Shown here piece by piece: positions 8,988-20,277 of a stretch of DNA of 64,000 bases; position 1 is the stretch's first letter, and the number at the start of each line of letters is the position of its first letter. The DNA is from Cryobacterium tepidiphilum (GTDB taxonomy: Bacteria > Actinomycetota > Actinomycetes > Actinomycetales > Microbacteriaceae): contig NZ_RDSR01000007.1 in NCBI RefSeq assembly GCF_003716325.1, positions 62,001 through 126,000 of the forward strand, read 5' to 3'. The position numbers and the translations under genes are program-made. The notes under the pieces are model-generated. The model made no database searches. It saw only the letters and a list, made by a program, of their open reading frames with translations, and was not told the DNA's origin.

Positions 8988-9076
8988 TCAGGTATGGCAC
9001 CTGATCGAGTCGGCCACAGTCGTACGGCTCGATACCCGCCCTGTGGCCTCTCGCCAAAGAAATCCGCGCAAGCGGA
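8988..9076 (+). ncRNA. Candidate structured 5' leader RNA of phoH2 (hairpin, H-type pseudoknot, GNRA hairpin)
   Basis: Three adjoining structures can be drawn without mismatches. Hairpin: 8988-8993 TCAGGT pairs with 8999-9004 ACCTGA around ATGGC. Pseudoknot: 9004-9011 pairs with 9026-9033 (eight pairs, one G-U), and the directly abutting 9012-9019 GGCCACAG pairs with 9041-9048 CTGTGGCC; the connecting loops are six and seven bases. Third: 9063-9067 TCCGC and 9072-9076 GCGGA close a GCAA tetraloop. The ribosome-binding site follows at 9081-9086. Base 9004 is claimed by both first helices, so one pair may be lost. I do not recognise this as a named riboswitch class. Confidence 0.55.
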
Positions 9077-9091
9077 ACGTGGGGAGTGGTT

Positions 9092-10441
9092 GTGGCCGAA
9101 CAGACCGACTACCAGGACGTGAACCAGGCGCCGGCGAAAGCCCGGCAGGCCGAGCGAACCTTCGTGCTCGACACCTCGGTGCTGCTGAGTGACCCGAAGG
9201 CGATCTTCCGGTTCGCGGAGCACGCCGTGGTGCTGCCCGTCATCGTCATCACCGAGCTGGAGTCCAAGCGAGACGACCCCGAGATCGGCTATTTCGCCCG
9301 CCAGGCGCTGCGCAACCTCGATGAGCTGCGCCTGCGACACGAGCGGCTCGATTTCCCGATCCCCGTCGGCGACGGCGGCAGCCTCCGGGTGGAACTGAAC
9401 CACTCCAACATGTCGGTGCTGCCCTCGGGGCTGCAACTGGGCGACAACGACTCCCGCATCCTCGCCGTGGCCATGAACCTGGCGAACGACGGATGCGACG
9501 TGACCGTCGTCTCCAAGGACCTCCCGCTGCGCGTCAAGGCCGCCTCCATCGGGCTGACGGCCGACGAGTACCGGCACGAACTCGCCCCGGCGGACTCGGG
9601 CTGGACAGGCATGGCCGACATCACCCTGAGCGCCGAGCAGGTCAACGACCTCTACGAGTCGGAGCGGCTGCAGACCCGGCTGGTGCAGGACATGCCGGTC
9701 AACACGGGCCTCGTCATCCACTCCGAACGCGGCTCCGCGCTCGGCCGGGTCACGGGTACCGGCAGCCTGAAGCTGGTGCGTGGCGACCGCGACGTCTTCG
9801 GGCTGCACGGCCGATCGGCCGAGCAGCGCCTCGCGATCGACCTGCTGCTCGACCCGGAGATCGGCATCGTGTCGCTCGGCGGCCGTGCGGGCACCGGCAA
9901 GTCGGCCCTCGCCCTGTGCGCCGGCCTCGAGGCGGTGCTGGAGCGCCAGCAGCACAAGAAGATCATGGTGTTCCGGCCGCTGTACGCGGTGGGCGGTCAG
10001 GAGCTCGGCTTCCTCCCAGGCGACCAGGGCGAGAAGATGAACCCGTGGGGCCAGGCGGTGTTCGACACCCTCGGCGCCCTCGTCTCGGAGAACGTGCTCG
10101 ACGAGGTGATGGACCGCGGCATCCTCGAGGTGCTGCCGCTCACGCACATCCGCGGCCGTTCGCTGCACGACGCGTTCGTGATCGTCGACGAGGCCCAGTC
10201 GCTGGAACGGAACGTGCTGCTCACGGTCCTCAGCCGCATCGGCCAGAACTCCCGGGTCGTGCTCACGCACGACGTGGCGCAACGCGACAACCTGCGGGTG
10301 GGCCGCTTCGACGGCGTCGCGTCGGTCATCGAGACGCTGAAGGGGCATCCGCTGTTCGCCCACATGACGCTCACCCGCTCGGAGCGGAGCGCCATCGCCG
10401 CCCTCGTCACCGAGATGCTGGAGGGCAACGAGCTCGGCTGA
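9092..10441 (+). CDS. phoH2: PhoH family protein with N-terminal PIN domain (PhoH2)
   Basis: About 449 residues. The N-terminal PIN ribonuclease domain ([13 protein letters not shown], then [17 protein letters not shown]) carries the acidic metal-binding residues. The C-terminal PhoH ATPase domain has Walker [16 protein letters not shown] around residue 272 and Walker [12 protein letters not shown] around residue 370. Mycobacterial PhoH2 is a sequence-dependent RNA helicase/RNase. The PhoH2 partner gene phoAT of mycobacteria is not evident here. GTG 9092 has GGGGAG five bases upstream; GTG 9086 in the same frame is possible. It is preceded by the structured leader at 8988-9076. Confidence 0.92.
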   Translation: MAEQTDYQDVNQAPAKARQAERTFVLDTSVLLSDPKAIFRFAEHAVVLPVIVITELESKRDDPEIGYFARQALRNLDELRLRHERLDFPIPVGDGGSLRVELNHSNMSVLPSGLQLGDNDSRILAVAMNLANDGCDVTVVSKDLPLRVKAASIGLTADEYRHELAPADSGWTGMADITLSAEQVNDLYESERLQTRLVQDMPVNTGLVIHSERGSALGRVTGTGSLKLVRGDRDVFGLHGRSAEQRLAIDLLLDPEIGIVSLGGRAGTGKSALALCAGLEAVLERQQHKKIMVFRPLYAVGGQELGFLPGDQGEKMNPWGQAVFDTLGALVSENVLDEVMDRGILEVLPLTHIRGRSLHDAFVIVDEAQSLERNVLLTVLSRIGQNSRVVLTHDVAQRDNLRVGRFDGVASVIETLKGHPLFAHMTLTRSERSAIAALVTEMLEGNELG

Positions 10442-10461
10442 CCGCCGGCCGCCGAAACGGC

Positions 10462-10511
10462 CAGTTCCGGTCGAGACCGCCCCGCACGCGGGGCCGGCTC
10501 GACCGGAACTG
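10462..10511. terminator. Bidirectional hairpin between phoH2 and fumC
   Basis: CAGTTCCGGTCGAG (10462-10475) is exactly complementary to CTCGACCGGAACTG (10498-10511), with a nested CCCC/GGGG stem inside the 22-base interior. It lies between two convergent genes and probably ends both transcripts. There is no obvious U-tract. Confidence 0.7.
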
Positions 10512-10526
10512 TCGGTCTCGGTGGCG

Positions 10527-11930
10527 CTACGCCTGCGGCGGCCGCGTCATGCTCAGCACGTCGAGGGCGCTGTCGAGCTGTTCGAGGCTGACCTCGCCGC
10601 GGTCGACGAAGCCCAGGTCGATGACCGACTCGCGCACGGTGATGCCCTTGGCCACCGAGTTCTTCGCGACCTTCGCCGCGGCCTCGTAGCCGATCACCCG
10701 GTTGAGCGGGGTGACGATCGACGGCGACGACTCGGCCAGCGCCCGCGCGCGGTCCACGTTCGCCTCGAGCCCGTCGATGGTCTTGTTCGCGAGCGCCCGG
10801 GTCGAGTTCGAGAGCAGCCGGATCGACTCGAGGAGCGCCGTGCCCATCACCGGGATGGCGACGTTCAGCTCGAACGAGCCCGACGCGCCCGACCAGGCGA
10901 TGGTCGCGTCGTTCCCCACCACACGCGAGCAGACCATGAGCACGGCCTCCGGGATGACGGGGTTGACCTTGCCGGGCATGATCGACGAGCCCGGCTGCAG
11001 GTCGGGGATGGCGATCTCGCCGAGGCCCGTGTTCGGGCCGGAGCCCATCCAGCGCAGGTCGTTGCAGATCTTGGTGAGGCCGACGGCGATGGTGCGCAAC
11101 GCACCGGATGCCTCCACCAGCGCGTCGCGGTTGGCCTGCGCCTCGAAGTGGTCCTGCGCCTCGGTGATCGGCAGCTCGGTCTCGGTGGTGAGCAGTTCGA
11201 TGACCAGCTGCGGGAACCCCGCGGGCGTGTTGATTCCCGTGCCGACGGCGGTGCCACCGAGCGGAACCTCGGCCACGCGGGGGAGGGCGCTCCGCACCCG
11301 CTCGATGCCGAGCCGCACCTGGCGGGCGTACCCGCCGAACTCCTGCCCGAGCGTCACCGGCGTCGCATCCATCAGGTGCGTGCGGCCGGACTTCACCGTC
11401 TCGGCCCACAAGGCGGCCTTGGCCTCGAGCGACACGGCGAGGTGGTCGAGCGCGGGAACCAGGTCGTCGATGAGGGCGCTGGTGACGGCGATGTGAACGG
11501 ATGTCGGGAACACGTCGTTCGAGGACTGCGACGCGTTGACGTGGTCATTGGGGTGCACGGGGCGGCCGAGGCTTCGGCTGGCGAGCGTCGCCAGCACCTC
11601 GTTCATGTTCATGTTCGAGGAGGTGCCGCTGCCGGTCTGATACACGTCCACGGGGAACTCGCCGTCGAAGCGGCCGCTGATCACCTCGTCGGCGGCGTCG
11701 GAGATCGCCTGCGCGACGTCGCCGTCCAGCACGCCGAGCTTCGCGTTCGCCTGCGCGGCCGCCTTCTTGATGCGCGCCAGTGCCGCAATCTGGGCGGACT
11801 CGAGCACCGACCCCGAGATCGGGAAGTTCTCGACCGCCCGCTGGGTCTGCGCGCTGTACAGCGCATCGACGGGGACTCTCACCTCGCCCATCGTGTCGTG
11901 TTCGATGCGGTATTCGCCTGAGTTCTCCAC
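10527..11930 (-). CDS. fumC: Class II fumarate hydratase
   Basis: 467 residues. It interconverts fumarate and L-malate in the TCA cycle. The superfamily signature [11 protein letters not shown] lies near residue 318, and [14 protein letters not shown] (about 98-111) and [12 protein letters not shown] (about 184-195) form the other active-site regions. Length and motifs agree with class II, oxygen-stable fumarases. The start is GTG 11930 with AAGGGAATCA upstream. It stands next to glpX and the xse genes in mycobacteria too. Confidence 0.96.
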   Translation of the reverse strand: MENSGEYRIEHDTMGEVRVPVDALYSAQTQRAVENFPISGSVLESAQIAALARIKKAAAQANAKLGVLDGDVAQAISDAADEVISGRFDGEFPVDVYQTGSGTSSNMNMNEVLATLASRSLGRPVHPNDHVNASQSSNDVFPTSVHIAVTSALIDDLVPALDHLAVSLEAKAALWAETVKSGRTHLMDATPVTLGQEFGGYARQVRLGIERVRSALPRVAEVPLGGTAVGTGINTPAGFPQLVIELLTTETELPITEAQDHFEAQANRDALVEASGALRTIAVGLTKICNDLRWMGSGPNTGLGEIAIPDLQPGSSIMPGKVNPVIPEAVLMVCSRVVGNDATIAWSGASGSFELNVAIPVMGTALLESIRLLSNSTRALANKTIDGLEANVDRARALAESSPSIVTPLNRVIGYEAAAKVAKNSVAKGITVRESVIDLGFVDRGEVSLEQLDSALDVLSMTRPPQA

Positions 11931-12005
11931 CCTGATTCCCTTCCATGGAACGGCGCACCCGCGCCGGTCGTGCTGTTCTCGTGCCGGTTGGTCGACCGCG
12001 GCCGG

Positions 12006-12665
12006 TCAGGCCATGCCGACGATGACGTGCGGGTCGACGCGACCCTCCACGAGCCGGTAGTTTGCGCCGACGATAGCCAAGGTACCGTCTGCGACGGCGG
12101 CGCTGATCATCTCCGAGGCCTCGAGCATCTCCGAAATCGTGTTGCGCACATGCGTGCGGCCCACAGCGGATGCGTCGACCGACACCGGGTCGACAGGCGC
12201 GGCATCCGCTCGGGTCACCTCGTGCACGGCCGGCACGATCCTCTGGATCAACCCGTCGATGTGCGGCGGGAGCGGCGCAGCGTCGTCGGCCTGCGAGTCG
12301 ATGGCCGCCCGGACGGCGCCGCAGGAGTCGTGCCCGAGCACGATGACGAGCGGGACGTGCAGCACGCCGACGGCGTATTCGATCGACCCGAGCGCGGACT
12401 CGGATGCCACCTGCCCGGCGTTGCGGATGACGAACAGGTCGCCGAGCCCCTCGTCGAAGATGATCTCGGCGGCGAGCCGGGAGTCGCTGCAGCCGAGGAG
12501 CACGGCGTGCGGCGCCTGGCCACGGCCGAGCTCCGCGCGGAGTTCCACGTCCTGTCGCGGGTGCCGCGGCGCTCCCGAGACGAATCGCTCGTTGCCGCGC
12601 TGCATCTCGGCCCACACCTCCGCGGGGGTGGGGAGGGTGGTCGTTCCCGTCGTGCTGTCGCTCAT
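12006..12665 (-). CDS. Beta-class carbonic anhydrase
   Basis: 219 residues. The enzyme hydrates CO2 reversibly. Zinc ligands and catalytic dyad are visible as C59, D61 and R63 in GCSDSR and H112 and C115 in GHDSCGAV, the standard beta-class set. ATG 12665 is preferred; the long in-frame extension upstream overlaps the DUF4245 gene. It lies between DUF4245 and fumC on the same strand, 75 bases from fumC. A role in supplying bicarbonate for carboxylations is inferred. Confidence 0.93.
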   Translation of the reverse strand: MSDSTTGTTTLPTPAEVWAEMQRGNERFVSGAPRHPRQDVELRAELGRGQAPHAVLLGCSDSRLAAEIIFDEGLGDLFVIRNAGQVASESALGSIEYAVGVLHVPLVIVLGHDSCGAVRAAIDSQADDAAPLPPHIDGLIQRIVPAVHEVTRADAAPVDPVSVDASAVGRTHVRNTISEMLEASEMISAAVADGTLAIVGANYRLVEGRVDPHVIVGMA

Positions 12666-12711
12666 GCTCTCACTTTCGTCCGACCGGCGATGGCCGGTGT
12701 CCTTCCAGGGT

Positions 12712-13377
12712 TCAGCCGCCCGTCGTCTCCTGAACCTGCCCGGACAGTGCGCGGGCAAGCACCTCGAACTCGTCCTCCGGCGCGGTGCCGACCAGCAGGT
12801 ACGTGCTGGACCCGCCGGCGGTGACGAGGGCGTAATCGAAATTGCCGCGATCGGCGGCTGGCCTGGCATTCCGGTAGACGTCCCAGGTGACGCCGTCCAC
12901 GACGACGGTGCCGGAGGCGAGTTGGTTCTGCAGTTGGTCGGCGAGCCAGGTGGGGTTGGCGTCCTGAGCCTGGGTGAGGCCGATGAACCCGTCGCTGGGC
13001 GTGAGCAGGCCGATGTACCAGGAGCGCACCCGGTCGTTGCTGCCGGTGTGCCAGGTGGCGGCATTCGCGCGCCAGCCCTCGGGCAGGACCGGGTCGGCCA
13101 GGGGCACATCGAGGCCGGCCTGGGTCTGCGCGGCGATCTGGTGGTAGTCGACCGGCTTCACGAGGGAGGTGTCGCTGCGCGGCACGAAGAGCACCACAAT
13201 GAACACGACGACAAGCGTGACCAGCAGCGAGTAGACCAGGTTGTTGACAGTCTTGCGGGACCGGTAGTTGCGTGAGTCCCGCGCCTTCCGTGCTGCCGTC
13301 TCCTCAGGCGTCTCAGGGCGGCCGAGCTCGGCGACGACGCGGGGAGTTTTGCGGCTGGCCATGCTGTGGATGCTCAC
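12712..13377 (-). CDS. DUF4245 domain-containing membrane protein
   Basis: 221 residues with a charged N-terminus, one transmembrane helix at about 46-66 ([20 protein letters not shown]) and an extracytoplasmic domain carrying the family's [11 protein letters not shown] motif near residue 101. Function unknown; the family is confined to actinobacteria and adjoins xseB in several. GTG 13377 overlaps the xseB stop (GTGA), which points to translational coupling; ATG 13362 is an alternative. Confidence 0.85.
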   Translation of the reverse strand: MSIHSMASRKTPRVVAELGRPETPEETAARKARDSRNYRSRKTVNNLVYSLLVTLVVVFIVVLFVPRSDTSLVKPVDYHQIAAQTQAGLDVPLADPVLPEGWRANAATWHTGSNDRVRSWYIGLLTPSDGFIGLTQAQDANPTWLADQLQNQLASGTVVVDGVTWDVYRNARPAADRGNFDYALVTAGGSSTYLLVGTAPEDEFEVLARALSGQVQETTGG

Positions 13378-13616
13378 TCCTGGGCGGCTCGGTCCGCGGC
13401 TGACGCTCCAGCGCGGGCCGCGTCAAGGCGCGCCTTGGCGCCGATGAGCCATTCCTCGCACCGCCGGGCGAGCGCTTCGCCGCGTTCCCAGAGCGCAAGC
13501 GACTGCTCGAGGGTGGACGAGCCCTGTTCGAGTTCGTTCACCACCCGCACGAGTTCGTCGCGGGCCTGCTCGTAGCTGAGCGAGCTGACGTCGGTGGTGG
13601 GAGGCATGGCATCCAT
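13374..13616 (-). CDS. xseB: Exodeoxyribonuclease VII small subunit
   Basis: 80 residues, the usual XseB size, with [20 protein letters not shown] and [19 protein letters not shown] forming the two family helices. It binds XseA to form the nuclease that degrades single-stranded DNA to oligonucleotides. Its start lies one base after the xseA stop and its stop overlaps the DUF4245 start, so the three form a tight operon. Confidence 0.94.
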   Translation of the reverse strand: MDAMPPTTDVSSLSYEQARDELVRVVNELEQGSSTLEQSLALWERGEALARRCEEWLIGAKARLDAARAGASAADRAAQE

Positions 13617-13617
13617 T

Positions 13618-14865
13618 CTATTTGGCGGGCACGGCTGCGTCGGCGGGCACTGGCATGACCTCCTCCTGGGCGGCGGCCGTGAGCGTTCCCTCCGCCAGCG
13701 TGAGGGTCAGCGGTGTGCCGGCCGGCGCCTGGTCGGGGTTGCGCAGCACGTGGCCGTCGGGGAGCTGGGCGATGGCGTAGCCGCGATCGAGCGTGCCCTG
13801 CGGAGACAGCGCGCGCAGCTGCGACCGGAGTTCGGTGACGCTGGAACCGGCGCGTTCGAGCAGGCGGGTGCTGATCTCCACGCCGCGGGCGACGAAGCGG
13901 GTGAGCTCCTCGGCCCGGGAATCCACGATCCAGCTGGTGCTGCTCAGCACCGGCCGGCTCCGCAGGTGCCCGAGCCGGTCGATCTCCGACGAGAGGATGC
14001 CGGTGAGCCGGGTGCTGAGGCGGCCCCGGTACTGCTGCACGCGGTCGAGTTCCTCGCTGACGTCGGGGACGACGCGCTTGGCGGCATCCGTCGGTGTGGA
14101 GGCGCGTAGGTCGGCGACCTCGTCGAGCAGCGGCCGGTCGGCCTCGTGGCCGATCGCGCTCACGAGGGGAGTGCTGCAGGCCGCCGCGGCGCGCACGAGG
14201 GCTTCATCGCTGAAGCCGAGGAGGTTCTGGAAGTCGCCGCCGCCGCGGGCGACGATGATGACGTCGACCTCGGCATCCGCGTCGAGCGCCTTGATGGCCG
14301 CCGTCACCTCACTCACGGCGCGCTCGCCCTGCACGGCGGCGTGCACGACGCGGAAGCGCACGGCGGGCCAGCGCAGCTGGGCGTTGCGCAGCACGTCTTT
14401 CTCCGCGTCGGAGTCCTTGCCGGTCACGAGGCCGATGCAGTGCGGGAGGAAGGGGAGCGGTTTCTTGCGCGCCGGCGCGAACAGGCCCTCGGCGGCCAGG
14501 GCGGCCCGGAGCCGCTCGAGGCGTTCGAGCATGTCACCGAGACCCACGTGGCGCAGTTCGAAGACCTGCATGGTGAGGCTGCCGCCCTTGACCCAGTAGT
14601 TCGGCTTGACCAGGGCGATGACGCGGTCGCCCTGCTTGAAGTTCTCGGTGAGGCGGGCGCGCACCGACGACCAGACCGTGAAGCTCACGGTCGCGTCTTC
14701 GGTGAGGTCTTTCAGCTTGCCGTAGACGTTCCCGCCGCTCACGCCCCACTGCGTGACCTCGCCCTCCACCCACGCGGTGCCGAGGCGCTCGATGTAGCCG
14801 CGGATCTTCTGGGAGAGCAGCGCGACCGGCCACGGTGTTTCCAGGGTGGGCGGGGCATCCGTCAT
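13618..14865 (-). CDS. xseA: Exodeoxyribonuclease VII large subunit
   Basis: 415 residues. The N-terminal OB-fold ([22 protein letters not shown]) binds single-stranded DNA. The catalytic domain follows, with [37 protein letters not shown] and [20 protein letters not shown], and then a coiled-coil region. The second motif is the RGGG signature of the family. ATG 14865 has a strong GGGAGGA ribosome-binding site; the 49-residue extension upstream runs into the divergent ispH gene and was rejected. Confidence 0.95.
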   Translation of the reverse strand: MTDAPPTLETPWPVALLSQKIRGYIERLGTAWVEGEVTQWGVSGGNVYGKLKDLTEDATVSFTVWSSVRARLTENFKQGDRVIALVKPNYWVKGGSLTMQVFELRHVGLGDMLERLERLRAALAAEGLFAPARKKPLPFLPHCIGLVTGKDSDAEKDVLRNAQLRWPAVRFRVVHAAVQGERAVSEVTAAIKALDADAEVDVIIVARGGGDFQNLLGFSDEALVRAAAACSTPLVSAIGHEADRPLLDEVADLRASTPTDAAKRVVPDVSEELDRVQQYRGRLSTRLTGILSSEIDRLGHLRSRPVLSSTSWIVDSRAEELTRFVARGVEISTRLLERAGSSVTELRSQLRALSPQGTLDRGYAIAQLPDGHVLRNPDQAPAGTPLTLTLAEGTLTAAAQEEVMPVPADAAVPAK

Positions 14866-14914
14866 CAGCAGGTCCTCCCGGGGGTTGCTCAGGCGTTCGG
14901 CGTAAACTGGGGCG

Positions 14915-15994
14915 GTGACCACAGGTACGAATTCCCCCGTGATCGGCCTCGGCATGCCTCGGATTCCGAGTGCCAGGGGCAGGCTCAAGGATACGCCGGT
15001 CCACGGACACAAGCGTGTGCTGCTGGCGGCCCCGCGCGGCTACTGCGCCGGCGTGGACCGCGCGGTCGTCGCCGTGGAGAAGGCGCTCGAGCACTACGGC
15101 GCCCCGGTCTACGTGCGCAAGCAGATCGTGCACAACATCCACGTCGTCACCGAGCTCGAGAAACAGGGCGCCATCTTCGTCGACGAGGTCGACGAGGTTC
15201 CGCCCGGATCGCACGTCGTGTTCAGTGCGCACGGCGTCGCCCCGAGTGTCGTGAACGCCGCCGCCGAGCGGGGTTTGCAGGCGATCGACGCCACCTGCCC
15301 GCTGGTCACCAAGGTGCACCGTGAGGCGGTGCGGTTCGCGCGTGACGACATGCACATCCTGCTGATCGGCCACGAGGGCCACGAGGAGGTCGAGGGCACC
15401 GCCGGTGAGGCGCCCGAGCACACCACGCTCGTGGGCAGCCCGGACGAGGCCGACACCATCACCGTGCCCGACCCCGACAAGGTCGTCTGGCTGTCGCAGA
15501 CCACGCTGAGCGTGGACGAGACGATGGAGACGGTGCGGCGCCTGCGCGCTCGCTTCCCCAACCTCCAGGACCCGCCGAGCGACGACATCTGCTACGCCAC
15601 CCAGAACCGGCAGGTGGCGATCAAGAAGGTCGCGCAGGAGTCCGACCTCGTGATCGTGGTGGGCTCGGCCAACTCGTCGAACTCGGTGCGCCTCGTCGAG
15701 GTGGCCCTCGAGTACGGCGCCAAGGCCGCGTACCGTGTGGACTACGCGAGCGAGGTCAAGCAGGAGTGGCTCGACGACGCCGTCACCGTCGGGGTCACGA
15801 GCGGCGCATCCGTGCCGGAAGAACTGGTACAGGAGCTGCTGGGCGACCTTGCGGATGCCGGGTACGGCGACGTGCAGCAGGTGAAGACCGCCGAGGAGGA
15901 CCTCGTGTTCTCGCTCCCCAAGGAGCTCCGCAAGACGCGCAGTGGCGCCACCGACGAGCGGGCCCTCGGCGGCCGCGTGGGCCGCTCCAGCTGA
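14915..15994 (+). CDS. ispH: 4-hydroxy-3-methylbut-2-enyl diphosphate reductase
   Basis: 359 residues. This iron-sulfur enzyme makes isopentenyl and dimethylallyl diphosphate in the last step of the MEP pathway. The three cluster cysteines are C44 (RGYCAG), C128 (ATCPLV) and C226 (DICYATQ). The glutamate of AEEDLVF and the [10 protein letters not shown] loop also fit. GTG 14915 is preceded by TAAACT (14903-14908) at six bases, a leaderless start; the alternative ATG 14954 would remove 13 poorly conserved residues. It is divergent from xseA, as in mycobacteria. Confidence 0.95.
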   Translation: MTTGTNSPVIGLGMPRIPSARGRLKDTPVHGHKRVLLAAPRGYCAGVDRAVVAVEKALEHYGAPVYVRKQIVHNIHVVTELEKQGAIFVDEVDEVPPGSHVVFSAHGVAPSVVNAAAERGLQAIDATCPLVTKVHREAVRFARDDMHILLIGHEGHEEVEGTAGEAPEHTTLVGSPDEADTITVPDPDKVVWLSQTTLSVDETMETVRRLRARFPNLQDPPSDDICYATQNRQVAIKKVAQESDLVIVVGSANSSNSVRLVEVALEYGAKAAYRVDYASEVKQEWLDDAVTVGVTSGASVPEELVQELLGDLADAGYGDVQQVKTAEEDLVFSLPKELRKTRSGATDERALGGRVGRSS

Positions 15995-16016
15995 CGCGGC
16001 CCTGCCGGCGCCCCGG

Positions 16017-16541
16017 TCAGGGCCGGCTGTAGAAGTCGAGCAGCGTCGGGTCTGACGAGAGGGCGATCGACATCACGACGAACAGCGCCACGAGCGAGAC
16101 GGCGGCTCCGATAACGGGAACGTAGAACGCCCGCCGTCCGCGCACGAGCAGCCACACCGACACCCCGGCCGTCGCCAGCCAGGTGAGGCCCTGCAGCACC
16201 ATGCCGATGGTCAGTACGGGCTCGACGGATGCCGCCGGCACGTAGGTGCCGAGGTTCTGCTGGGTGTACAGCAGTTGCACCGCGTCAGGCAGGGCGACCA
16301 GCACCGATGCGGCGAACGTCGCGCCCAGCAGCCCCAAGATCAGCAGCACGAGTGTCACCGGGCGGTCCCAGCGGGGAACGCCGCCGACCGGCGGGGGAGG
16401 CGACGAAGGGGCAGGCGCTGGCGCTTCCGGTTGCGGAGGCCGCCACGACCATCCCTCCGGCGCGAGCTCCCCGAATTGCGGGCGCGGCCGACGGTCCTCC
16501 GGGGGCGTTCCCGGAGGCGGGGTTCCGTCGGGCGTGCTCAC
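16017..16541 (-). CDS. DUF6264-like proline-rich membrane protein
   Basis: 174 residues. A disordered Pro-rich N-terminus (about 1-55) is followed by four predicted helices (about 62-84, 106-126, 128-145, 150-165). The arrangement resembles DUF6264 proteins of Microbacteriaceae. I see no catalytic motif and assign no function. It starts 12 bases after the stop of fbaA on the same strand, so the two may share a transcript. Confidence 0.65.
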   Translation of the reverse strand: MSTPDGTPPPGTPPEDRRPRPQFGELAPEGWSWRPPQPEAPAPAPSSPPPPVGGVPRWDRPVTLVLLILGLLGATFAASVLVALPDAVQLLYTQQNLGTYVPAASVEPVLTIGMVLQGLTWLATAGVSVWLLVRGRRAFYVPVIGAAVSLVALFVVMSIALSSDPTLLDFYSRP

Positions 16542-16553
16542 GGTCGCCGCCGC

Positions 16554-17579
<1,026 letters not shown>

Positions 17580-17729
17580 GGCTTCTCCTCTGAAGAACTG
17601 CGGACGGCGGGGCCTTGGCCCTTAGTCTATTGACCCCGCTAGTCTGAAGGCGGCACCCCCGCGCGCAGCCGGGGCCGGTCCGACGACGGACCACGCCACT
17701 GCCACGTTTCGTCCGGGAAGGACCAACTT

Positions 17730-18728
17730 GTGACCAGCGACCCTCGTACGACCGACTCCGCCGTGCTGTACACGCACCCCGATCGCAACCTGGCGATGGA
17801 GCTGGTGCGCGCCACCGAGGCCGCGGCGATCCGCGCCGTGCCGTTCATCGGGCGCGGTGACAAGAACGCCGCCGACGGTGCCGCCGTCGACGCGATGCGT
17901 AAGTTCCTCGGCACGGTGAACTTCGACGGCGTCATCGTGATCGGTGAGGGCGAGAAGGACCACGCCCCGATGCTCTTCAACGGCGAGCATGTCGGCAACG
18001 GCCGCGGCCCCGCCTGCGACATCGCGGTGGACCCGATCGACGGCACGAGCCTCACGGCCGCCGGGCGGCAGAACGCCCTGTCGGTGATCGCGGTCTCGGA
18101 CCGGGGCACCATGCTCGACGCGTCATCCGTTTTCTACATGGACAAGATCGTCACCGGCAGCGCCGGTCGCGGGGTCGTCAGCCTCGACCAGTCGGTCGGT
18201 GACAACATCCGCGAATACTCCCGCGCCACCGGCAAGCCCGTGGGGGAGATGGTCATCGCGGTGCTCGACCGGCCCCGCCACGCCGGCCTGATCGACGAGA
18301 TCCGCAGTGCCGGCGCCGGAACGCGCCTGATGCTCGACGGCGACGTGGCCGGCGGCATCAACGCCGCCCGCTACGAGACGCGCATCGACATGTGCCTCGG
18401 CGTGGGCGGCAGCCCCGAGGGCATCACCACAGCCTGCGCGCTGAAGGCGCTCGGCGGGTTCATGCAGGGCCGGCTGGCCCCGCGCGACGACGCCGAGCGG
18501 GAGAAGGCTCAGGCCGCCGGGCTGGACGTCGACGCGCTCCTCGAGATCGAGGACATGGTCAAGGGCGACAACACGTTCTTCGTGGCCACCGGTGTGACCG
18601 ACGGTGGACTGGTCGAGGGCGTGCGCCGCGTTGGGCCGATGATCCGCACCGAGAGCATCGTGCTGCGCTCGCGTTCGGGCACCCAGCGCCGCGTCATCGC
18701 GGAGCACCTCGCCGAGAAGTGGCTCTGA
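17730..18728 (+). CDS. glpX: Class II fructose-1,6-bisphosphatase
   Basis: 332 residues. The enzyme hydrolyses fructose 1,6-bisphosphate in gluconeogenesis. Metal- and phosphate-binding motifs are VIGEGEKDHAPMLF and VDPIDGTSLTA (about 70-110), with LDGDVAGGINAARYE further on. GTG 17730 follows AAGGACCAA. Class II is the usual and often only FBPase of actinobacteria. Confidence 0.95.
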   Translation: MTSDPRTTDSAVLYTHPDRNLAMELVRATEAAAIRAVPFIGRGDKNAADGAAVDAMRKFLGTVNFDGVIVIGEGEKDHAPMLFNGEHVGNGRGPACDIAVDPIDGTSLTAAGRQNALSVIAVSDRGTMLDASSVFYMDKIVTGSAGRGVVSLDQSVGDNIREYSRATGKPVGEMVIAVLDRPRHAGLIDEIRSAGAGTRLMLDGDVAGGINAARYETRIDMCLGVGGSPEGITTACALKALGGFMQGRLAPRDDAEREKAQAAGLDVDALLEIEDMVKGDNTFFVATGVTDGGLVEGVRRVGPMIRTESIVLRSRSGTQRRVIAEHLAEKWL

Positions 18729-18749
18729 CGCCGCGCTCCTGACCCGATT

Positions 18750-18798
18750 CGCCTGAGGTCCTGACCGGCCTGCCGTCGACCCTCCGACACCTCAGGCG
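18750..18798 (+). terminator. Inverted repeat after glpX
   Basis: CGCCTGAGGT (18750-18759) pairs exactly with ACCTCAGGCG (18789-18798), with 29 bases between the arms. It lies 21 bases beyond the glpX stop and before the rmuC promoter, so a terminator is the simplest reading, though the loop is long. Confidence 0.45.
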
Positions 18799-18861
18799 GG
18801 GGAAGGCGACAGGCGCGCGGGCTGCCGCGGCGTTGTCGGTGGCCGCTGACAGACTGGTCGC

Positions 18862-20196
18862 ATGGACCCACTGCTGCTGCTCATCCTCGGCCTCCTTATC
18901 GGTTTGGCGGCCGGCGCCGTCCTCGGCTTCGTCATGCGCGGCAAGCTGGGCCATGCAACGGATGGCGCGGGTGCGAGCACGAGCGAGCTGGAGGCGCGCC
19001 ATCAGGCGGCCCTGGCCGAGGTGCGTGCGCGGGAGGCGGCCACGCAGTCGCTGCTGCGGGAGGAGCTCGCGGCGCTGCACGCGACCGCTGAGGGCCTGCG
19101 CGCGCAGGTGACGGATGCCCGGCAGCAGTACCGCGAGCTCGTCGAGCGGCACCACGCCGACCAGGAGGCCCGCTCCCATCGGGAGCAGCAGGAGAGCCGG
19201 GTGCTGCAGGCGTTGGCGCCGGTGAAAGAGAGCCTGCAGGACATGCAGAAGAAGGTCACCGAGCTGGAGTCGCTGCGCAGCGTGCAGCACGGCGAGCTCA
19301 GCGAGCAGCTGCGGGCCGCGACCGAGTCCGAGGAGCGATTGCGCAGCACCGCGGAGTCGCTGGCGGCCGCGCTCCGCGCGAACAACACCCGCGGCGTGTG
19401 GGGGGAGACGCAACTGCGGAGCGTCGTCGAGGCGGCGGGGCTCCTCGAACGCGTCGACTTCGACGTGCAGTCGAGCATCGTCTCCGACGCCGGTGCCGGG
19501 CGGCCAGACATGGTCGTGCACCTCCCGGGTGGCAAGCACATCGCCGTCGATGCGAAGGTTCCGTTCTCGGCGTTCCTCGAGGCGAGCACCATCCCGGCGA
19601 CGGCCACCGGCGCGGAAGGGGCCCGGCGAGAGGCCCACCTCAAGGCGCACGTGAAGGCCGTGCGAGACCACATCACGGCGCTCGGCAGCAAGGCATACTG
19701 GCAGGGCCTCGACAGCTCCCCGGAACTCGTCATCGCGTTCATCCCCAGCGAATCGCTCGTGTCATCCGCTCTGGAGGCCGACCCGTCGATCATGGAGTTC
19801 GCCTTCTCGAAGCGGGTCGCGCTGTCGTCACCGGTCACGCTGTGGTCGGTGCTCAAGACCGTGGCCTTCAGTTGGCAGCAAGACGTGCTGACCCAGGACG
19901 CCAAGGTGCTGTTCGACCTCAGCCGCGACCTGTACTCCCGCCTGGCCACGACGGCCGCTCACATCGAAAAGCTGGGTCGGTCGATCGAGCGCACGGTCAA
20001 GGACTACAACGGATTCGTTGGCTCGCTGGAACGGCAGGTGCTGCCGACGGCGCGCAAGCTCAACGCCCTCGACGAGTCGAAAGTGCTCGCACCGTTGGCC
20101 ACCGTCGAGGAGACCCCGCGCGACCTCGTGGCGTACGAGTTCGTCGCGGAGTTGGAGCGTGGGCGCCTCGCCGAACCGGTCTCCGTCAACGACTGA
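18862..20196 (+). CDS. rmuC: DNA recombination protein RmuC
   Basis: 444 residues: an N-terminal membrane anchor (about 4-24, LLLLILGLLIGLAAGAVLGF), a coiled coil to about 170, then the RmuC nuclease-like core with NNTRGVWGETQLRSVVEAAGL and HIAVDAKVPFSAFLEA. RmuC limits inversions at short inverted repeats in E. coli; the exact activity is not settled. CAGACT at 18850-18855 lies six bases before the ATG, suggesting a leaderless transcript. Confidence 0.92.
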   Translation: MDPLLLLILGLLIGLAAGAVLGFVMRGKLGHATDGAGASTSELEARHQAALAEVRAREAATQSLLREELAALHATAEGLRAQVTDARQQYRELVERHHADQEARSHREQQESRVLQALAPVKESLQDMQKKVTELESLRSVQHGELSEQLRAATESEERLRSTAESLAAALRANNTRGVWGETQLRSVVEAAGLLERVDFDVQSSIVSDAGAGRPDMVVHLPGGKHIAVDAKVPFSAFLEASTIPATATGAEGARREAHLKAHVKAVRDHITALGSKAYWQGLDSSPELVIAFIPSESLVSSALEADPSIMEFAFSKRVALSSPVTLWSVLKTVAFSWQQDVLTQDAKVLFDLSRDLYSRLATTAAHIEKLGRSIERTVKDYNGFVGSLERQVLPTARKLNALDESKVLAPLATVEETPRDLVAYEFVAELERGRLAEPVSVND

Positions 20197-20277
20197 TCTT
20201 GCCGCGGTAAGAACTCTCCGGCGCGGCACGCGGCACGTGCGGCGCCCATCAGTTCGGGGTGGGGCGGCTCGACGTCG

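Noticed and set aside
8994..9122. Short peptide frame (42 codons) in the phoH2 leader
   Set aside because: It has no ribosome-binding site, starts in a hairpin loop and its composition is unremarkable; kept only as an alternative to the structured-RNA reading.
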